This document shows positions 1 through 7,083 of a DNA stretch of 21,714 nucleotides, piece by piece; the stretch's first letter is position 1, and every line of letters starts with the position of its first letter. Source of the stretch: CAZYXZ01 sp964651395 (lineage in GTDB: Bacteria > Actinomycetota > Actinomycetes > BP-191); NCBI GenBank assembly GCA_964651395.1, contig CAZYXZ010000060.1, positions 1 through 21,714 on the forward strand, written 5' to 3'. Position numbers and translations under genes: made by a program. The notes under the pieces were generated by a model that worked only from the letters and a program-made list of their open reading frames with translations, did no database searches and had not been told where the DNA came from.

Positions 1-962
1 AAGCCCTCACGGCCGACCAGGTCGGACTGGTTGCCGCGGACGTGGTCGAACTGGCCGAACCAGGCGCGCTTCGGGCCCTTGAGGTTCTTGTAGACGTCGA
101 GGAAGTTGTCCGGCTTCGTGTTCGCGTCGAGGAACCCGTGCGACCACAGCACCGGCACCATGCTCTCCGACGCGGCCGCGACGATGTCGCGCTGGCGCCA
201 GTACTCGATGGTGCGGTCCGGGTTCGGCGTCGAGGCCTCGTTGGTCAGCACGCAGTCCGGGCGCGTGAAGTACGTCGCCCAGTTGACGAACTCCTCGGGC
301 GGCGAGTTCAGCGCCGGCGGGAGGATGTCGTAGCCGGCGTACAGGCTCGGGGTCGCGTACCAGCCGGCGTCGTAGTGGATGCCGTTCATGAACAGGGTGC
401 GGTAGCCCTCGATGATCGGCGCCTGGATGATCGCCGCCGCCAGGCCCTTGGGCTTCTGCGACAGGCCCATGACCTGGGTCCAGGCGTCGTAGCTCTTGCC
501 CCACATGCCGACCTTGCCGGTCGACCAGGGCTGGCTCGCGGCCCACTCGACCGCGGCCTTGACGTCCATCTGCTCACCCGGGCCGCCGAAGTCGGCGCAG
601 CCCGCGCTGCTGCCGTAGCCGCGCAGGTCCACCTGGAGGTAGGTGTAGCCGCGTTCCATGATGTGCGCGTCGTCGAAGAGCTCCTGGAAGCGCGCGACCG
701 GGCCGGTGTTGAGCGGGTCGGGCGAGTCCGGGGAGCCGGCGCTGCCGAAGTACGGGCCGATGGAGAGGATGACCGGCGTCTTCTTATCGCCGGCGTTCTC
801 GGGCCGGAAGATGTCGGTGTGCAGGATCGTCCCGTCACCCGACGGGAAGAAGGCCTCGGTCCAGACCGCACCCTCGGGCACGGGCTCGGCGGAGACGGTG
901 GGCAGCACGGCGGGCAGCGCGAGGCTCCCGGCGAGCACGGCAAACAGAGTCAGTCGCCGCAG
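1..962 (-). CDS. CocE/NonD-type serine hydrolase, secreted, 3' end outside window
   Basis: About 320 residues of an alpha/beta hydrolase of the CocE/NonD (X-Pro dipeptidyl-peptidase S15-like) family are visible; the C-terminal part lies beyond the left edge. Seen: an N-terminal signal-like segment (MRRLTLFAVLAGSLAL, ending near VSA-EP), GPYFG at about 69-73 holding the likely oxyanion Tyr, the nucleophile motif GKSYD (Ser157), a candidate acid Asp279 in HGFLDANTKP, and a candidate base His307 in FDHVRG. The family hydrolyses esters or amides; the usual C-terminal jelly-roll domain would be in the missing part. The start is uncertain. An in-frame TAG lies at 980-978, and no ATG lies between it and the conserved region. 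CTG at 962, preceded by a GAAGAGG ribosome-site-like stretch, gives a proper charged n-region. GTG at 938 would remove that charge. Family assignment is firm; substrate unknown. Confidence 0.85.
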   Translation of the reverse strand, partial: MRRLTLFAVLAGSLALPAVLPTVSAEPVPEGAVWTEAFFPSGDGTILHTDIFRPENAGDKKTPVILSIGPYFGSAGSPDSPDPLNTGPVARFQELFDDAHIMERGYTYLQVDLRGYGSSAGCADFGGPGEQMDVKAAVEWAASQPWSTGKVGMWGKSYDAWTQVMGLSQKPKGLAAAIIQAPIIEGYRTLFMNGIHYDAGWYATPSLYAGYDILPPALNSPPEEFVNWATYFTRPDCVLTNEASTPNPDRTIEYWRQRDIVAAASESMVPVLWSHGFLDANTKPDNFLDVYKNLKGPKRAWFGQFDHVRGNQSDLVGREG

Positions 963-1000
963 CCTGCGCCGCCTCTTCTACGCCGGAGGGCCGTCCCCTC

Positions 1001-1056
1001 CCTTTGAGGTGGGAGTTTCAGCGGCCCTTGGGGCGCTGAAACTCCCACCTCAAAGG
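1001..1056. repeat. Palindromic repeat, copy 1 (23-bp perfect stem)
   Basis: Arms 1001-1023 and 1034-1056 are perfect reverse complements around a 10-nt centre. The core (TTGAGGTGGGAGTTTCAG and its complement) is shared with the elements at 7032, 14909 and 18999. This copy has CCTTTGAGG instead of CCGTTGAGG outer ends and a longer loop. It is the only copy between divergently transcribed genes, starting 38 nt before the hydrolase start and ending 20 nt before the ATG at 1077. No U-tract follows either arm. Confidence 0.9.
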
Positions 1057-1076
1057 TCTTGGCCTACCATTCGGCC

Positions 1077-2093
1077 ATGACGCGGGGTGGGCGTTTGGTC
1101 GCGGTCGCTGCGCTCGTCGGGCTGCTCGGCCCGGCCGCACCGGCAGCGCGTGCGCAGTCGGTCGTGGAGTTCCGCGGCGTGATCACCAAGGTCAACGAGC
1201 TCGCCTCGGTGGACGACCAGGGCATACCGCTGGGCCGGAACGAGGTCCGTCTCTACCTGTCCCCCAGCGGGATGACCGGACAGATGGTCGTCGACGTGGA
1301 CTCGGCACACGACCCAGAGGCGACTTCGCCGAACTGCGTCAAGCTCGACGCCGACATTCCCAAGCCCATCGGGTCGTACGACGCCTCGAGCCCCGCTCGG
1401 CAGCAGATCACCGGGCAGATCGCCGTCGTCACCTCGTTCGCGCAAGTGCCCTGCAAGGACATGAGTCCCCAGAACACCAATGCCCGGACGGACGTGGCCA
1501 CGCTCGTCGCTCAGGTGGACCAGACGTCCATCCTCGCGCACGTCAGGGTCGCCGAGGAGCAGAGCTTCGACTTCATCGCCTCCCGGGTCGGCGGGCCGAG
1601 GAGCCCGACCGGTTACTTCTCATCGTCGCCGTCGCCATCGCCGACGGCGTCCGGGTTGTTCACCGACGACAGCCCGCTGATCGCGCTGCTCGACCCCACG
1701 GCGATCGCGGTGGGGCCGATCAACGACATCATGATTGCGGCCGGCTGCCCTGACCGCGGAACCAACGAGCGGACCGAGCGGTGCCGCAACGTCAACAAGC
1801 AGGTCAACGAGTTCATCGCCCTCAACTCGCCCCAGTTCACCAACCATCCGCAGGTGATCAAGGACCTCGCGGTGGCCGTCGGCCTCGCAGGGCTGAGGAA
1901 CGAGGACGGGACCTGGGCGGCGCCCGCGCTCCGCGCCTTCCTCCCGTCACTCGCGCTGCTCGCCGCTTCCGCCAATTTCGACAACAACGAGGACTCCGCC
2001 GTCGCGCTGACGCGGGCGGTCAACCTGCTGGCGACGCTGAGAGGAAAGAACAAGTCCTCCACCGCGATCCCGCCGCCACCGGCACCCGGCTGA
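1077..2093 (+). CDS. Secreted two-domain protein of unknown function, paralog A
   Basis: I do not recognise the family. The 338-residue product starts with a clear signal peptide (MTRGGRLVAVAALVGLLG, predicted cleavage after ARA near residue 26). An N-terminal domain (about 28-170) holds LYLSPSGMTGQ, SPNCVKLDA and PCKDMSPQNTNAR. A Ser/Pro linker (SSSPSPSPTASG, 182-193) leads to a helical-looking C-terminal domain (195-320) with NHPQVIKDLAVAVGLAGL and WAAPALRAFLPSL. Four cysteines (87, 126, 224, 236) are also present in the paralog at 2839, so disulfides are plausible outside the cell. The ATG at 1077 is chosen because the paralog begins with the same MTRGGRLV. An upstream TTG at 1059 is possible but would bury the signal sequence. 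No good ribosome site is seen. Its stop overlaps the next start (TGATG). Confidence 0.85.
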   Translation: MTRGGRLVAVAALVGLLGPAAPAARAQSVVEFRGVITKVNELASVDDQGIPLGRNEVRLYLSPSGMTGQMVVDVDSAHDPEATSPNCVKLDADIPKPIGSYDASSPARQQITGQIAVVTSFAQVPCKDMSPQNTNARTDVATLVAQVDQTSILAHVRVAEEQSFDFIASRVGGPRSPTGYFSSSPSPSPTASGLFTDDSPLIALLDPTAIAVGPINDIMIAAGCPDRGTNERTERCRNVNKQVNEFIALNSPQFTNHPQVIKDLAVAVGLAGLRNEDGTWAAPALRAFLPSLALLAASANFDNNEDSAVALTRAVNLLATLRGKNKSSTAIPPPPAPG

Positions 2094-2815
2094 TGTTCAG
2101 CGCGACGCACACCGTCGGCGAGCGGCCGCTCGAAGCGCGCAGCGAGCCCGATGCCGGCCTGCCCGCCGCAATCACCCTGGAGCCGCGGCTGCCGGTCGCC
2201 GTGACCGAGCAGCGTGGCCCTTGGTCGCACGTCACGTGCGAGAACGGCGTGGCCGGCTGGGTCGACGGCGCCCAGCTGGTTGCCCAGGCGCCCCCGGGCG
2301 CATCTGGTGCGCCAGTTGCCACGCCATGGACGACGCAACGCAAGAGAACGGTCGCCGTTGTCGCCGCGATTGCTGCCATCGGCGGCTACTTCGTCCTGCA
2401 GAACGACTCGACGTCGACAGCCGCCGTGCGGCCGACGCTCACTGCGCCGGCCGGGTGGGCGACCTCCGCCGACGGGCGCACCGTGGCGGAAACGGCCACG
2501 GACCTGGGCACCAGCACGCCGACGGGTGCCCGGGTCAGCATCGCGACGGGCGACGAGGACCCGAATGCTCAGGCGATGCTCGACGCCGCCCGGGCCGACA
2601 CCGCGCCGCTGTCCGTCCGGGAACCGCGGATGCTCACGATCGACGGCGTCGACGTCATGGGCATGACCTACGCGAAGGGCACCCGGACCGTCGGCATCCT
2701 CGTCGCCGACCTGGCCGACGGCACGGCGGTGCGGATCGTGATCGACGCGCCCACCGACCGCTACGAGCAGCTGCGGTCGACCCTCGACGCCATCCCCGGC
2801 TTCGTACCCGCGTGA
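2093..2815 (+). CDS. SH3-like domain, single-pass membrane protein
   Basis: The 240-residue protein has no signal peptide. Residues about 5-65 look like a bacterial SH3-type domain (GPWSHVTCENGVAGWVDGA resembles the W-x-x-V...GWV signature). A basic QRKR then precedes one transmembrane helix at about 86-104 (TVAVVAAIAAIGGYFVLQ). The remainder, 105-240, is probably extracytoplasmic. It has an alternating beta-like pattern ending DAPTDRYEQLRSTLDAIPGF, faintly reminiscent of PsbP/LpqN-type domains, which is only an impression. The ATG lies in TGATG with the stop of paralog A, and its own stop lies 24 nt before paralog B, so the three genes are probably one transcript. With the helix in this orientation the SH3-like part would be cytoplasmic, unlike typical wall-binding SH3b domains. 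Function unknown. Confidence 0.8.
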   Translation: MFSATHTVGERPLEARSEPDAGLPAAITLEPRLPVAVTEQRGPWSHVTCENGVAGWVDGAQLVAQAPPGASGAPVATPWTTQRKRTVAVVAAIAAIGGYFVLQNDSTSTAAVRPTLTAPAGWATSADGRTVAETATDLGTSTPTGARVSIATGDEDPNAQAMLDAARADTAPLSVREPRMLTIDGVDVMGMTYAKGTRTVGILVADLADGTAVRIVIDAPTDRYEQLRSTLDAIPGFVPA

Positions 2816-2838
2816 CCCCGTCGCTGACCACTCCGGCC

Positions 2839-3822
2839 ATGACACGGGGTGGCCGCCTGGTCGTGGTCGCTGCGCTCGTCGGGCTGCTCGGTCCGGCGGC
2901 GCCCGCAGCCCTGGCGCAGTCGGTTCTGAAGTTCGAAGGCAAGGTGCTCACATACAACGGTCACGTCGTGATCGATCCCGAGACCGATCCGAAGAGGGGT
3001 CGCAACGCTGTCCAGCTCTACCTGGCCGACAGCGGAATGACGGGACAAGTGGTCCTCGATCTCGACTCGCAGGACGACCCGAACGCGTCCTCCCCGAACT
3101 GCATCAAGCTCGACGCCAACATCCCGGACCCCATCGGCGGGTACGACGTGAGAAGTCGCGAACGCCAGGAGTTCACGGGAAAGATCACCGTCGTCACGTC
3201 ATTCGCCGGCGTGCCCTGCAAGGACATGAGCCCGGAGAACACCAACGCGCGCAGTGACACCGCTTCGATGCACGTCATCCTGAGCAACCAGAGCCTTCGC
3301 GCCCGGGTCACCGTCGCCGAGGAGCAGTACTTCGAGTTCGCGGCGGACCGGGTCGACGTGGACACAGCAACCCGCACCGCCTCGCCGTCGCCGTCTTCGC
3401 CGTCACCTTCCGGTCCGATCAAGGAGGACAACCTGATCGAACTGCTCGACCCCACCAGGATCGCGCCGGGGCCGATCGTGGACATCCTGTTCGGGGCCGA
3501 CTGCGAAGACCCGCGGACCAATGACCTGCGGGATCGGTGCGCAGCAGTCAAGAAGCAGGCCACCGACTTCATCGACCGCAACTCACCGCAGTTCGCCAAC
3601 CATCCCCAAGTGCTCAAGGACCTGTCCGTGGCCGTCGCCCTCGCGGGTCTGAAGAAGCCGGATGGGAAGTGGGCGGCGCCGGCCCTGCGTGCCTTCCTGC
3701 CCTCGCTCGTTTTGCTCGCCGCGTCGGCGAATGACGACAACAACCCGCAGTCCGCCATCGCGCTGACCCGCGCCATCAACCTGCTGGCGACGCTGTCGCT
3801 CAAGCAGCTGCCTACTACCTAG
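2839..3822 (+). CDS. Secreted two-domain protein of unknown function, paralog B
   Basis: This is a 327-residue paralog of the protein at 1077, with the same layout. It has a signal peptide (MTRGGRLVVVAALVGLLG, cleavage near ALA-QS), a domain with SGMTGQVVLDLDS, SPNCIKLDA and PCKDMSPENTNAR, a linker SPSPSSPSPSG at about 182-192, and a C-terminal domain with NHPQVLKDLSVAVALAGL and WAAPALRAFLPSL. The four cysteines are kept (88, 127, 222, 234). ATG 2839 is chosen by alignment with paralog A. GTG at 2812 overlaps the previous stop (GTGA) and would add nine residues (VTPSLTTPA), so a coupled start there cannot be excluded. The gene ends convergently with the luciferase-like gene; both stops use the same CTAG at 3819-3822. 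Function unknown; family membership with paralog A is certain. Confidence 0.85.
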   Translation: MTRGGRLVVVAALVGLLGPAAPAALAQSVLKFEGKVLTYNGHVVIDPETDPKRGRNAVQLYLADSGMTGQVVLDLDSQDDPNASSPNCIKLDANIPDPIGGYDVRSRERQEFTGKITVVTSFAGVPCKDMSPENTNARSDTASMHVILSNQSLRARVTVAEEQYFEFAADRVDVDTATRTASPSPSSPSPSGPIKEDNLIELLDPTRIAPGPIVDILFGADCEDPRTNDLRDRCAAVKKQATDFIDRNSPQFANHPQVLKDLSVAVALAGLKKPDGKWAAPALRAFLPSLVLLAASANDDNNPQSAIALTRAINLLATLSLKQLPTT

Positions 3823-4658
3823 ACCAGGGCGGACAGCGCCTTGGCCAGGGGCGCGACGACCTTCGCGTCGTACGGCGGGTAGAGGTAGACGACCGCGAGG
3901 TCGATGCCCATCTCCTGGAACGCCGCAGCCCGCTCGACGATCGTGCCGACGTCGTTGCCCGGCCAGTCCATGACGTGCACGGAGGTCAGGATCTCGGCCG
4001 GGTCGCGGCCGATGTCGGCGCAGTGCCGGTGCAGCACGTCGCGCTTGTGCGCGACCTCCTCGGCTGTGCCGCCGGGGCAGTTCCAGTGGTCGGCCCAGCG
4101 CGCGGCCGTCTTGAGGGTGCGCTTCTCTCCCCCGCCGCCGATGCAGATCGGCGGGTGCGGCTGTTGGATCGGCTTGGGCAGGCAGCGCGCGTTCGTCAGC
4201 TGGTAGTACGTGCCGTCGTACGTCGTGGAGTCGTTCTCGAGCAGCGACGTGATGACCTCGCACGCCTCGTCGAAGCGGTCGAAGCGCTCGGTGATCGAGC
4301 CGAGCGGGATGCCGTAGGCGTTGGCCTCGACCTCGTTCCAGCCGGCGCCGAGGCCGAGCTCGAGCCGGCCGCCGCTCAGGACGTCGACCGTGCAGGCCAT
4401 GTTCGCGAGGACGGCCGGGTGCCGGTAGGGCACGCCGGTGACCAGGCAGCCGACGCGGATCCGCGTGGTGGCCTGGGCCATCGCGGCGAGCATCGTCCAG
4501 CCCTCGAAGCAGGGCTCCGGCTCGGTCGTGAAGATCGGGTAGAAGTGGTCGAACGTCCAGGCCGACTCGAAGATGTCGTGCTGGTCGGCCTCCTGCCAGA
4601 CCGCCAGCAGCGGCGCCCACTCACCGCGCTCCGGCATCGTCTTGATCGCGAAGCGCAT
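3819..4658 (-). CDS. LLM-class (luciferase-like) F420-dependent oxidoreductase
   Basis: The 279-residue product has the TIM-barrel signature of the bacterial luciferase-like monooxygenase/F420-dependent oxidoreductase superfamily: TFDHF near residue 35, RIRVGCLVTGVPYRHPA near 66-82, the hallmark GGRLELGLGAGWNEVEANAYG near 96-116, and PHPPICIGGGGEKRTL near 168-183. Length is usual for the short F420-type subgroup. The cofactor (F420 or FMN) cannot be decided from sequence by eye. ATG 4658 is chosen because GGGGGAGGAGGG stands about 10 nt upstream; an in-frame ATG at 4700 would lie within the hairpin. It follows the aldehyde dehydrogenase on the same strand after an 81-nt gap that contains a hairpin, so the two may be co-transcribed with attenuation between them. 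Substrate unknown. Confidence 0.88.
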   Translation of the reverse strand: MRFAIKTMPERGEWAPLLAVWQEADQHDIFESAWTFDHFYPIFTTEPEPCFEGWTMLAAMAQATTRIRVGCLVTGVPYRHPAVLANMACTVDVLSGGRLELGLGAGWNEVEANAYGIPLGSITERFDRFDEACEVITSLLENDSTTYDGTYYQLTNARCLPKPIQQPHPPICIGGGGEKRTLKTAARWADHWNCPGGTAEEVAHKRDVLHRHCADIGRDPAEILTSVHVMDWPGNDVGTIVERAAAFQEMGIDLAVVYLYPPYDAKVVAPLAKALSALV

Positions 4659-4685
4659 TGTGGACAGTCCCTCCTCCCCCTTCGC

Positions 4686-4729
4686 CGAGTGGAGATTCAC
4701 CGCCAGAAATGGCGGTAGAACTCCACTCG
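4686..4729. repeat. Interrupted inverted repeat between aldehyde dehydrogenase and LLM gene
   Basis: CGAGTGGAG (4686-4694) pairs with CTCCACTCG (4721-4729). After a poorly matched 4-nt step on each side, ACCGCC (4699-4704) pairs with GGCGGT (4711-4716) around a 6-nt loop. It sits 11 nt downstream of the dehydrogenase stop on the minus strand. It could be a terminator, an mRNA-stability hairpin or another palindromic repeat type. No U-tract follows. It is not an obvious member of the TTGAGGTGGGAG family, although the layout is similar. Confidence 0.75.
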
Positions 4730-4739
4730 CGGGGGTGGG

Positions 4740-6188
4740 TTAGCCGGTGTAGCCCATCGGCATGAGGATCGACTTGGTCTCGCAGAAGTCGTCGAGGCCT
4801 TCGGGCCCGTCCTCGCGGCCGATGCCGGAGCACTTGTAGCCGCCGAACGGCGAGCCCATGTCGAAGGCGTACCAGTTGATGCCCAGCGTGCCGGTGCGGA
4901 CCTGGCGCGCGACCTCGAGGCCGTGCTCGGCGTCGGCGGTCCAGACCGAGCCGCCGAGCCCGTAGTCGGAGTCGTTGGCGATGCTGATGGCGTCGGCCTC
5001 GCCGTCGTACGGAATGACGGAAAGAACTGGTCCGAAGATCTCTTCGCGGGCGATCGTCATGTTGTTGTCCACGTCGGCGAAGACGGTCGGCTCGACGTAC
5101 CAGCCGACCGGCAGGTCCGCGGGACGTCCGCCGCCGGTGACCAGCTTCGCGCCTTCGTCCTTGCCCTTGGCGATGTAGCCCTCGACCCGGTCCCGCTGGC
5201 GCTCGGCGACCAGCGGTCCGAGGACCGTGTCCGGCGCCGACGGGTCGCCGACCTTCATGAAGCTCGCGGTGGTCGCGACGGCTTCGACGATCTCGTCGTA
5301 GCGGGAGCGCGGGGCGAGGATGCGGGTCTGCGCGGCGCACGCCTGGCCGCTGTTCATCATTCCGCTGAAGACCAGCATCGGCGCGGCGGACGCGAGGTCG
5401 ACGTCCTCGAGGACGATCGCGGCCGACTTGCCGCCGAGCTCGAGCGAGCAGCGCTTGAGCTGCTCGGCCGCGAGTGCGCCGACGCGGCGGCCGGCGGCGG
5501 TCGAGCCGGTGAACGAGATCTTGTCGACGCCGGGGTGCTTGACGAGGTACTCGCCGACCTCGCGGCCGGCCGGGATGACCGACAGCACGCCCTCGGGGAG
5601 GCCGGCCTCCATGAACATCTCGCCCAGCATGATCGCGTCGATCGGGGTCTCCGGCGCGGGCTTGAGTACGACGGAGCAGCCGGCCAGCAGCGCCGGCGCG
5701 AGCTTGTTCATCGCGATGAACAGCGGGACGTTCCACGGGATGATGCAGGCCGCGACACCGGCCGGCTCCTTGCGGACTCGGGTCTGGCCGAACAGGCCGG
5801 TGCGCGTCTCCTCCCACGGGAACTCCGCGGCGTGGCCGGTGTAGAAGCCGAGCACCGCCTGCGCGGGGGTGTTCTGCATCATCTGCACGGTGGTCGGCGG
5901 CGCGCCCATCTCGTCGGAGATGACGGCGTTGATCTCGGGAGTGCGCTCCGTGAGGATCTCGGAGAGCCGGGCCAGGACCTTCGCCCGGTCTGCGGGGTTG
6001 GTGTTGGCCCAGACCCCGGAGTCGAAGCTCTCGCGCGCGGCGCCGACCGCGGCGTCGACGTCGGCCTCGACCGCGTCGGGTGTGTGCCCCACGACCTCGA
6101 GCGTGGCGGGCGAACGGACCTCGATCGTCCGGTCACCCTTCGAGGGGACCAGCCGGCCGCCGATGAGGAGCTTGTCGTAGGACTTCAT
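4740..6188 (-). CDS. NAD(P)-dependent aldehyde dehydrogenase
   Basis: The 482-residue product is a complete aldehyde dehydrogenase superfamily member oxidising an aldehyde to a carboxylic acid. Seen: IIPWNVPLF (Asn143), VVLKPAPETP (Lys166), FTGSTAAGRRV (226-236), LELGGKSA with general-base Glu250, SGQACAAQTR with nucleophile Cys284, and EEIFGPVLSV with cofactor-ribose Glu383. Length is typical. Start ATG 6188 follows AGGGAGACCCGC, a good ribosome site; an upstream in-frame start at 6236 would add an unrelated Gly/Ala stretch. It is transcribed divergently from the SDR at 6272 across an 83-bp gap containing an inverted repeat, and heads a likely two-gene unit with the LLM oxidoreductase. Sequence alone does not tell the aldehyde substrate; the general shape is of the broad betaine/phenylacetaldehyde-type branch. 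Confidence 0.95.
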   Translation of the reverse strand: MKSYDKLLIGGRLVPSKGDRTIEVRSPATLEVVGHTPDAVEADVDAAVGAARESFDSGVWANTNPADRAKVLARLSEILTERTPEINAVISDEMGAPPTTVQMMQNTPAQAVLGFYTGHAAEFPWEETRTGLFGQTRVRKEPAGVAACIIPWNVPLFIAMNKLAPALLAGCSVVLKPAPETPIDAIMLGEMFMEAGLPEGVLSVIPAGREVGEYLVKHPGVDKISFTGSTAAGRRVGALAAEQLKRCSLELGGKSAAIVLEDVDLASAAPMLVFSGMMNSGQACAAQTRILAPRSRYDEIVEAVATTASFMKVGDPSAPDTVLGPLVAERQRDRVEGYIAKGKDEGAKLVTGGGRPADLPVGWYVEPTVFADVDNNMTIAREEIFGPVLSVIPYDGEADAISIANDSDYGLGGSVWTADAEHGLEVARQVRTGTLGINWYAFDMGSPFGGYKCSGIGREDGPEGLDDFCETKSILMPMGYTG

Positions 6189-6224
6189 GCGGGTCTCCCT
6201 GCTCGCGCCGCCCCCGGAACCCGC

Positions 6225-6231
6225 ATATAAC
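6225..6231 (+). promoter_or_regulatory. AT-rich -10-like hexamer in the divergent gap
   Basis: ATATAAC is a conspicuous AT-rich patch in otherwise GC-rich DNA between the divergent aldehyde dehydrogenase and SDR genes. On the plus strand TATAAC (6226-6231) would place a transcription start near 6238, about 34 nt before the SDR ATG. Read on the minus strand, TTATAT could serve the dehydrogenase. I see no convincing -35 for either, so this is a weak call. Confidence 0.3.
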
Positions 6232-6235
6232 ACCA

Positions 6236-6252
6236 CGTCAGAAACTCTGCCG
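6236..6252. promoter_or_regulatory. Operator-like inverted repeat CGTCAGA-AAC-TCTGCCG
   Basis: A 7-3-7 inverted repeat with one mismatched pair lies in the divergent promoter region, 20 nt upstream of the SDR ATG and just downstream of the AT-rich patch. The heptamer CGTCAGA is the same as in the perfect repeat at 9540-9556, but the half-sites point the other way. This suggests, but does not prove, recognition by a related regulator. No regulator gene lies in the window. Confidence 0.35.
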
Positions 6253-6271
6253 TCACCCGGGAGCGTGGCCC

Positions 6272-7030
6272 ATGCGCGGATTGAGCGGGAAGGTCGCGGT
6301 CGTGGCGGGCGGGGCGAGCGGGATCGGCCGCGCGACCGTCCTCCGCCTGGGCGAGGAGGGCGCGCACGTCGTGGTCGGCGACCTCAACCACCTGGGCGCA
6401 GTGGAGACGGCAGCCGAGGCGGGCGAGGCGATCGCGGTCGAGTTCGACATCTCTGTTGAAGCGTCGGTGGCCGGGCTGTTCACCGCCGCGGTCGAGGAGT
6501 ACGGCGGAGTCGACCTGCTCTTCAACGTCGCCGCCGACCTCTCCGCCGCCACGCTGCGCCGCGACACCGACGCGGTCGACATCGACCTCGAGGTCTGGGA
6601 CCGCACCTTCGCCGTGAACCTGCGCGGCTTCCTGCTGACCACCCGGGTCGCCGTGCCGCTGCTGCTGGAGCGCGGCGGCGGCGTGATCGTCAACACGATG
6701 TCGGCCGCCGCGTTCATGGGCGAGCCGCAGCGGCCGGCGTACGCCGCGTCGAAGGCGGGCGTCGGCGCGCTCACCCGCCATGTCGCGTCGCGGTGGGGCA
6801 AGGACGGCATCCGTTGCAACGCCGTCGCCCCGGGTCTGGTGCTGACCGAGGCGGTGCGCTCAGGCCCGCACTTCGCGGAGATGGAGAAGACCGTCCTGAA
6901 GGGCGTCCGGTCGCCCCGCCTCGGCGAACCCGAGGACATCGCCGCCATGGTCGCCTACCTGATGTCCGACGACGCCGCCTGGATCAACGGCCAAGTCTTC
7001 GGCGTAGACGGCGGCACCCTGCTGCGCTGA
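6272..7030 (+). CDS. SDR-family NAD(P)-dependent oxidoreductase
   Basis: This is a 252-residue classical short-chain dehydrogenase/reductase. Seen: cofactor motif GGASGIG (13-19), DL at the end of beta-2 (37-38) suggesting NAD preference, NVAA (85-88) in place of the usual NNAG, and the catalytic set Asn116, Ser144, Tyr157 and Lys161 (YAASK). The C-terminus INGQVFGVDGG is usual for this family. Start ATG 6272 follows CGGGAGCGTGGCCC. Its stop is two bases before the palindromic repeat at 7032. It is divergent from the aldehyde dehydrogenase, so alcohol-to-aldehyde-to-acid oxidation by the pair is a reasonable guess, but the SDR family is too broad to name the substrate. Confidence 0.92.
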   Translation: MRGLSGKVAVVAGGASGIGRATVLRLGEEGAHVVVGDLNHLGAVETAAEAGEAIAVEFDISVEASVAGLFTAAVEEYGGVDLLFNVAADLSAATLRRDTDAVDIDLEVWDRTFAVNLRGFLLTTRVAVPLLLERGGGVIVNTMSAAAFMGEPQRPAYAASKAGVGALTRHVASRWGKDGIRCNAVAPGLVLTEAVRSGPHFAEMEKTVLKGVRSPRLGEPEDIAAMVAYLMSDDAAWINGQVFGVDGGTLLR

Positions 7031-7031
7031 A

Positions 7032-7080
7032 CCCGTTGAGGTGGGAGTTTCAGCCGTTGGCTGAAACTCCCACCTCAACG
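7032..7080. repeat. Palindromic repeat, copy 2 (perfect 23-bp stem, GTT loop)
   Basis: Arms 7032-7054 and 7058-7080 are perfect reverse complements with a GTT triloop. It is the cleanest member of the family and fills almost the whole gap between two convergent genes (SDR stop at 7030, next stop codon at 7086-7084). It could act as a bidirectional terminator, although neither side has a T-run. The flanks AACCC on the left and GTCTTAG on the right resemble those of other copies. Confidence 0.95.
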
Positions 7081-7083
7081 GTC

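Noticed and set aside
2221..2838. N-terminal extension of the second secreted paralog
   Set aside because: It lies within the SH3/membrane gene in another frame, and alignment with the first paralog places the signal peptide at 2839.
4923..6230. Long plus-strand open frame opposite the aldehyde dehydrogenase
   Set aside because: It is rich in Arg, Asp, Val and Gly with no recognisable domain, as expected from antisense frames in GC-rich DNA; the opposite strand encodes a complete dehydrogenase with all catalytic residues.
7032..7080. Calling the palindromes intrinsic terminators outright
   Set aside because: Stem is strong but there is no T-run on either side, and one copy lies in a divergent promoter region; a repeat-family call is safer, with termination as a possible effect.
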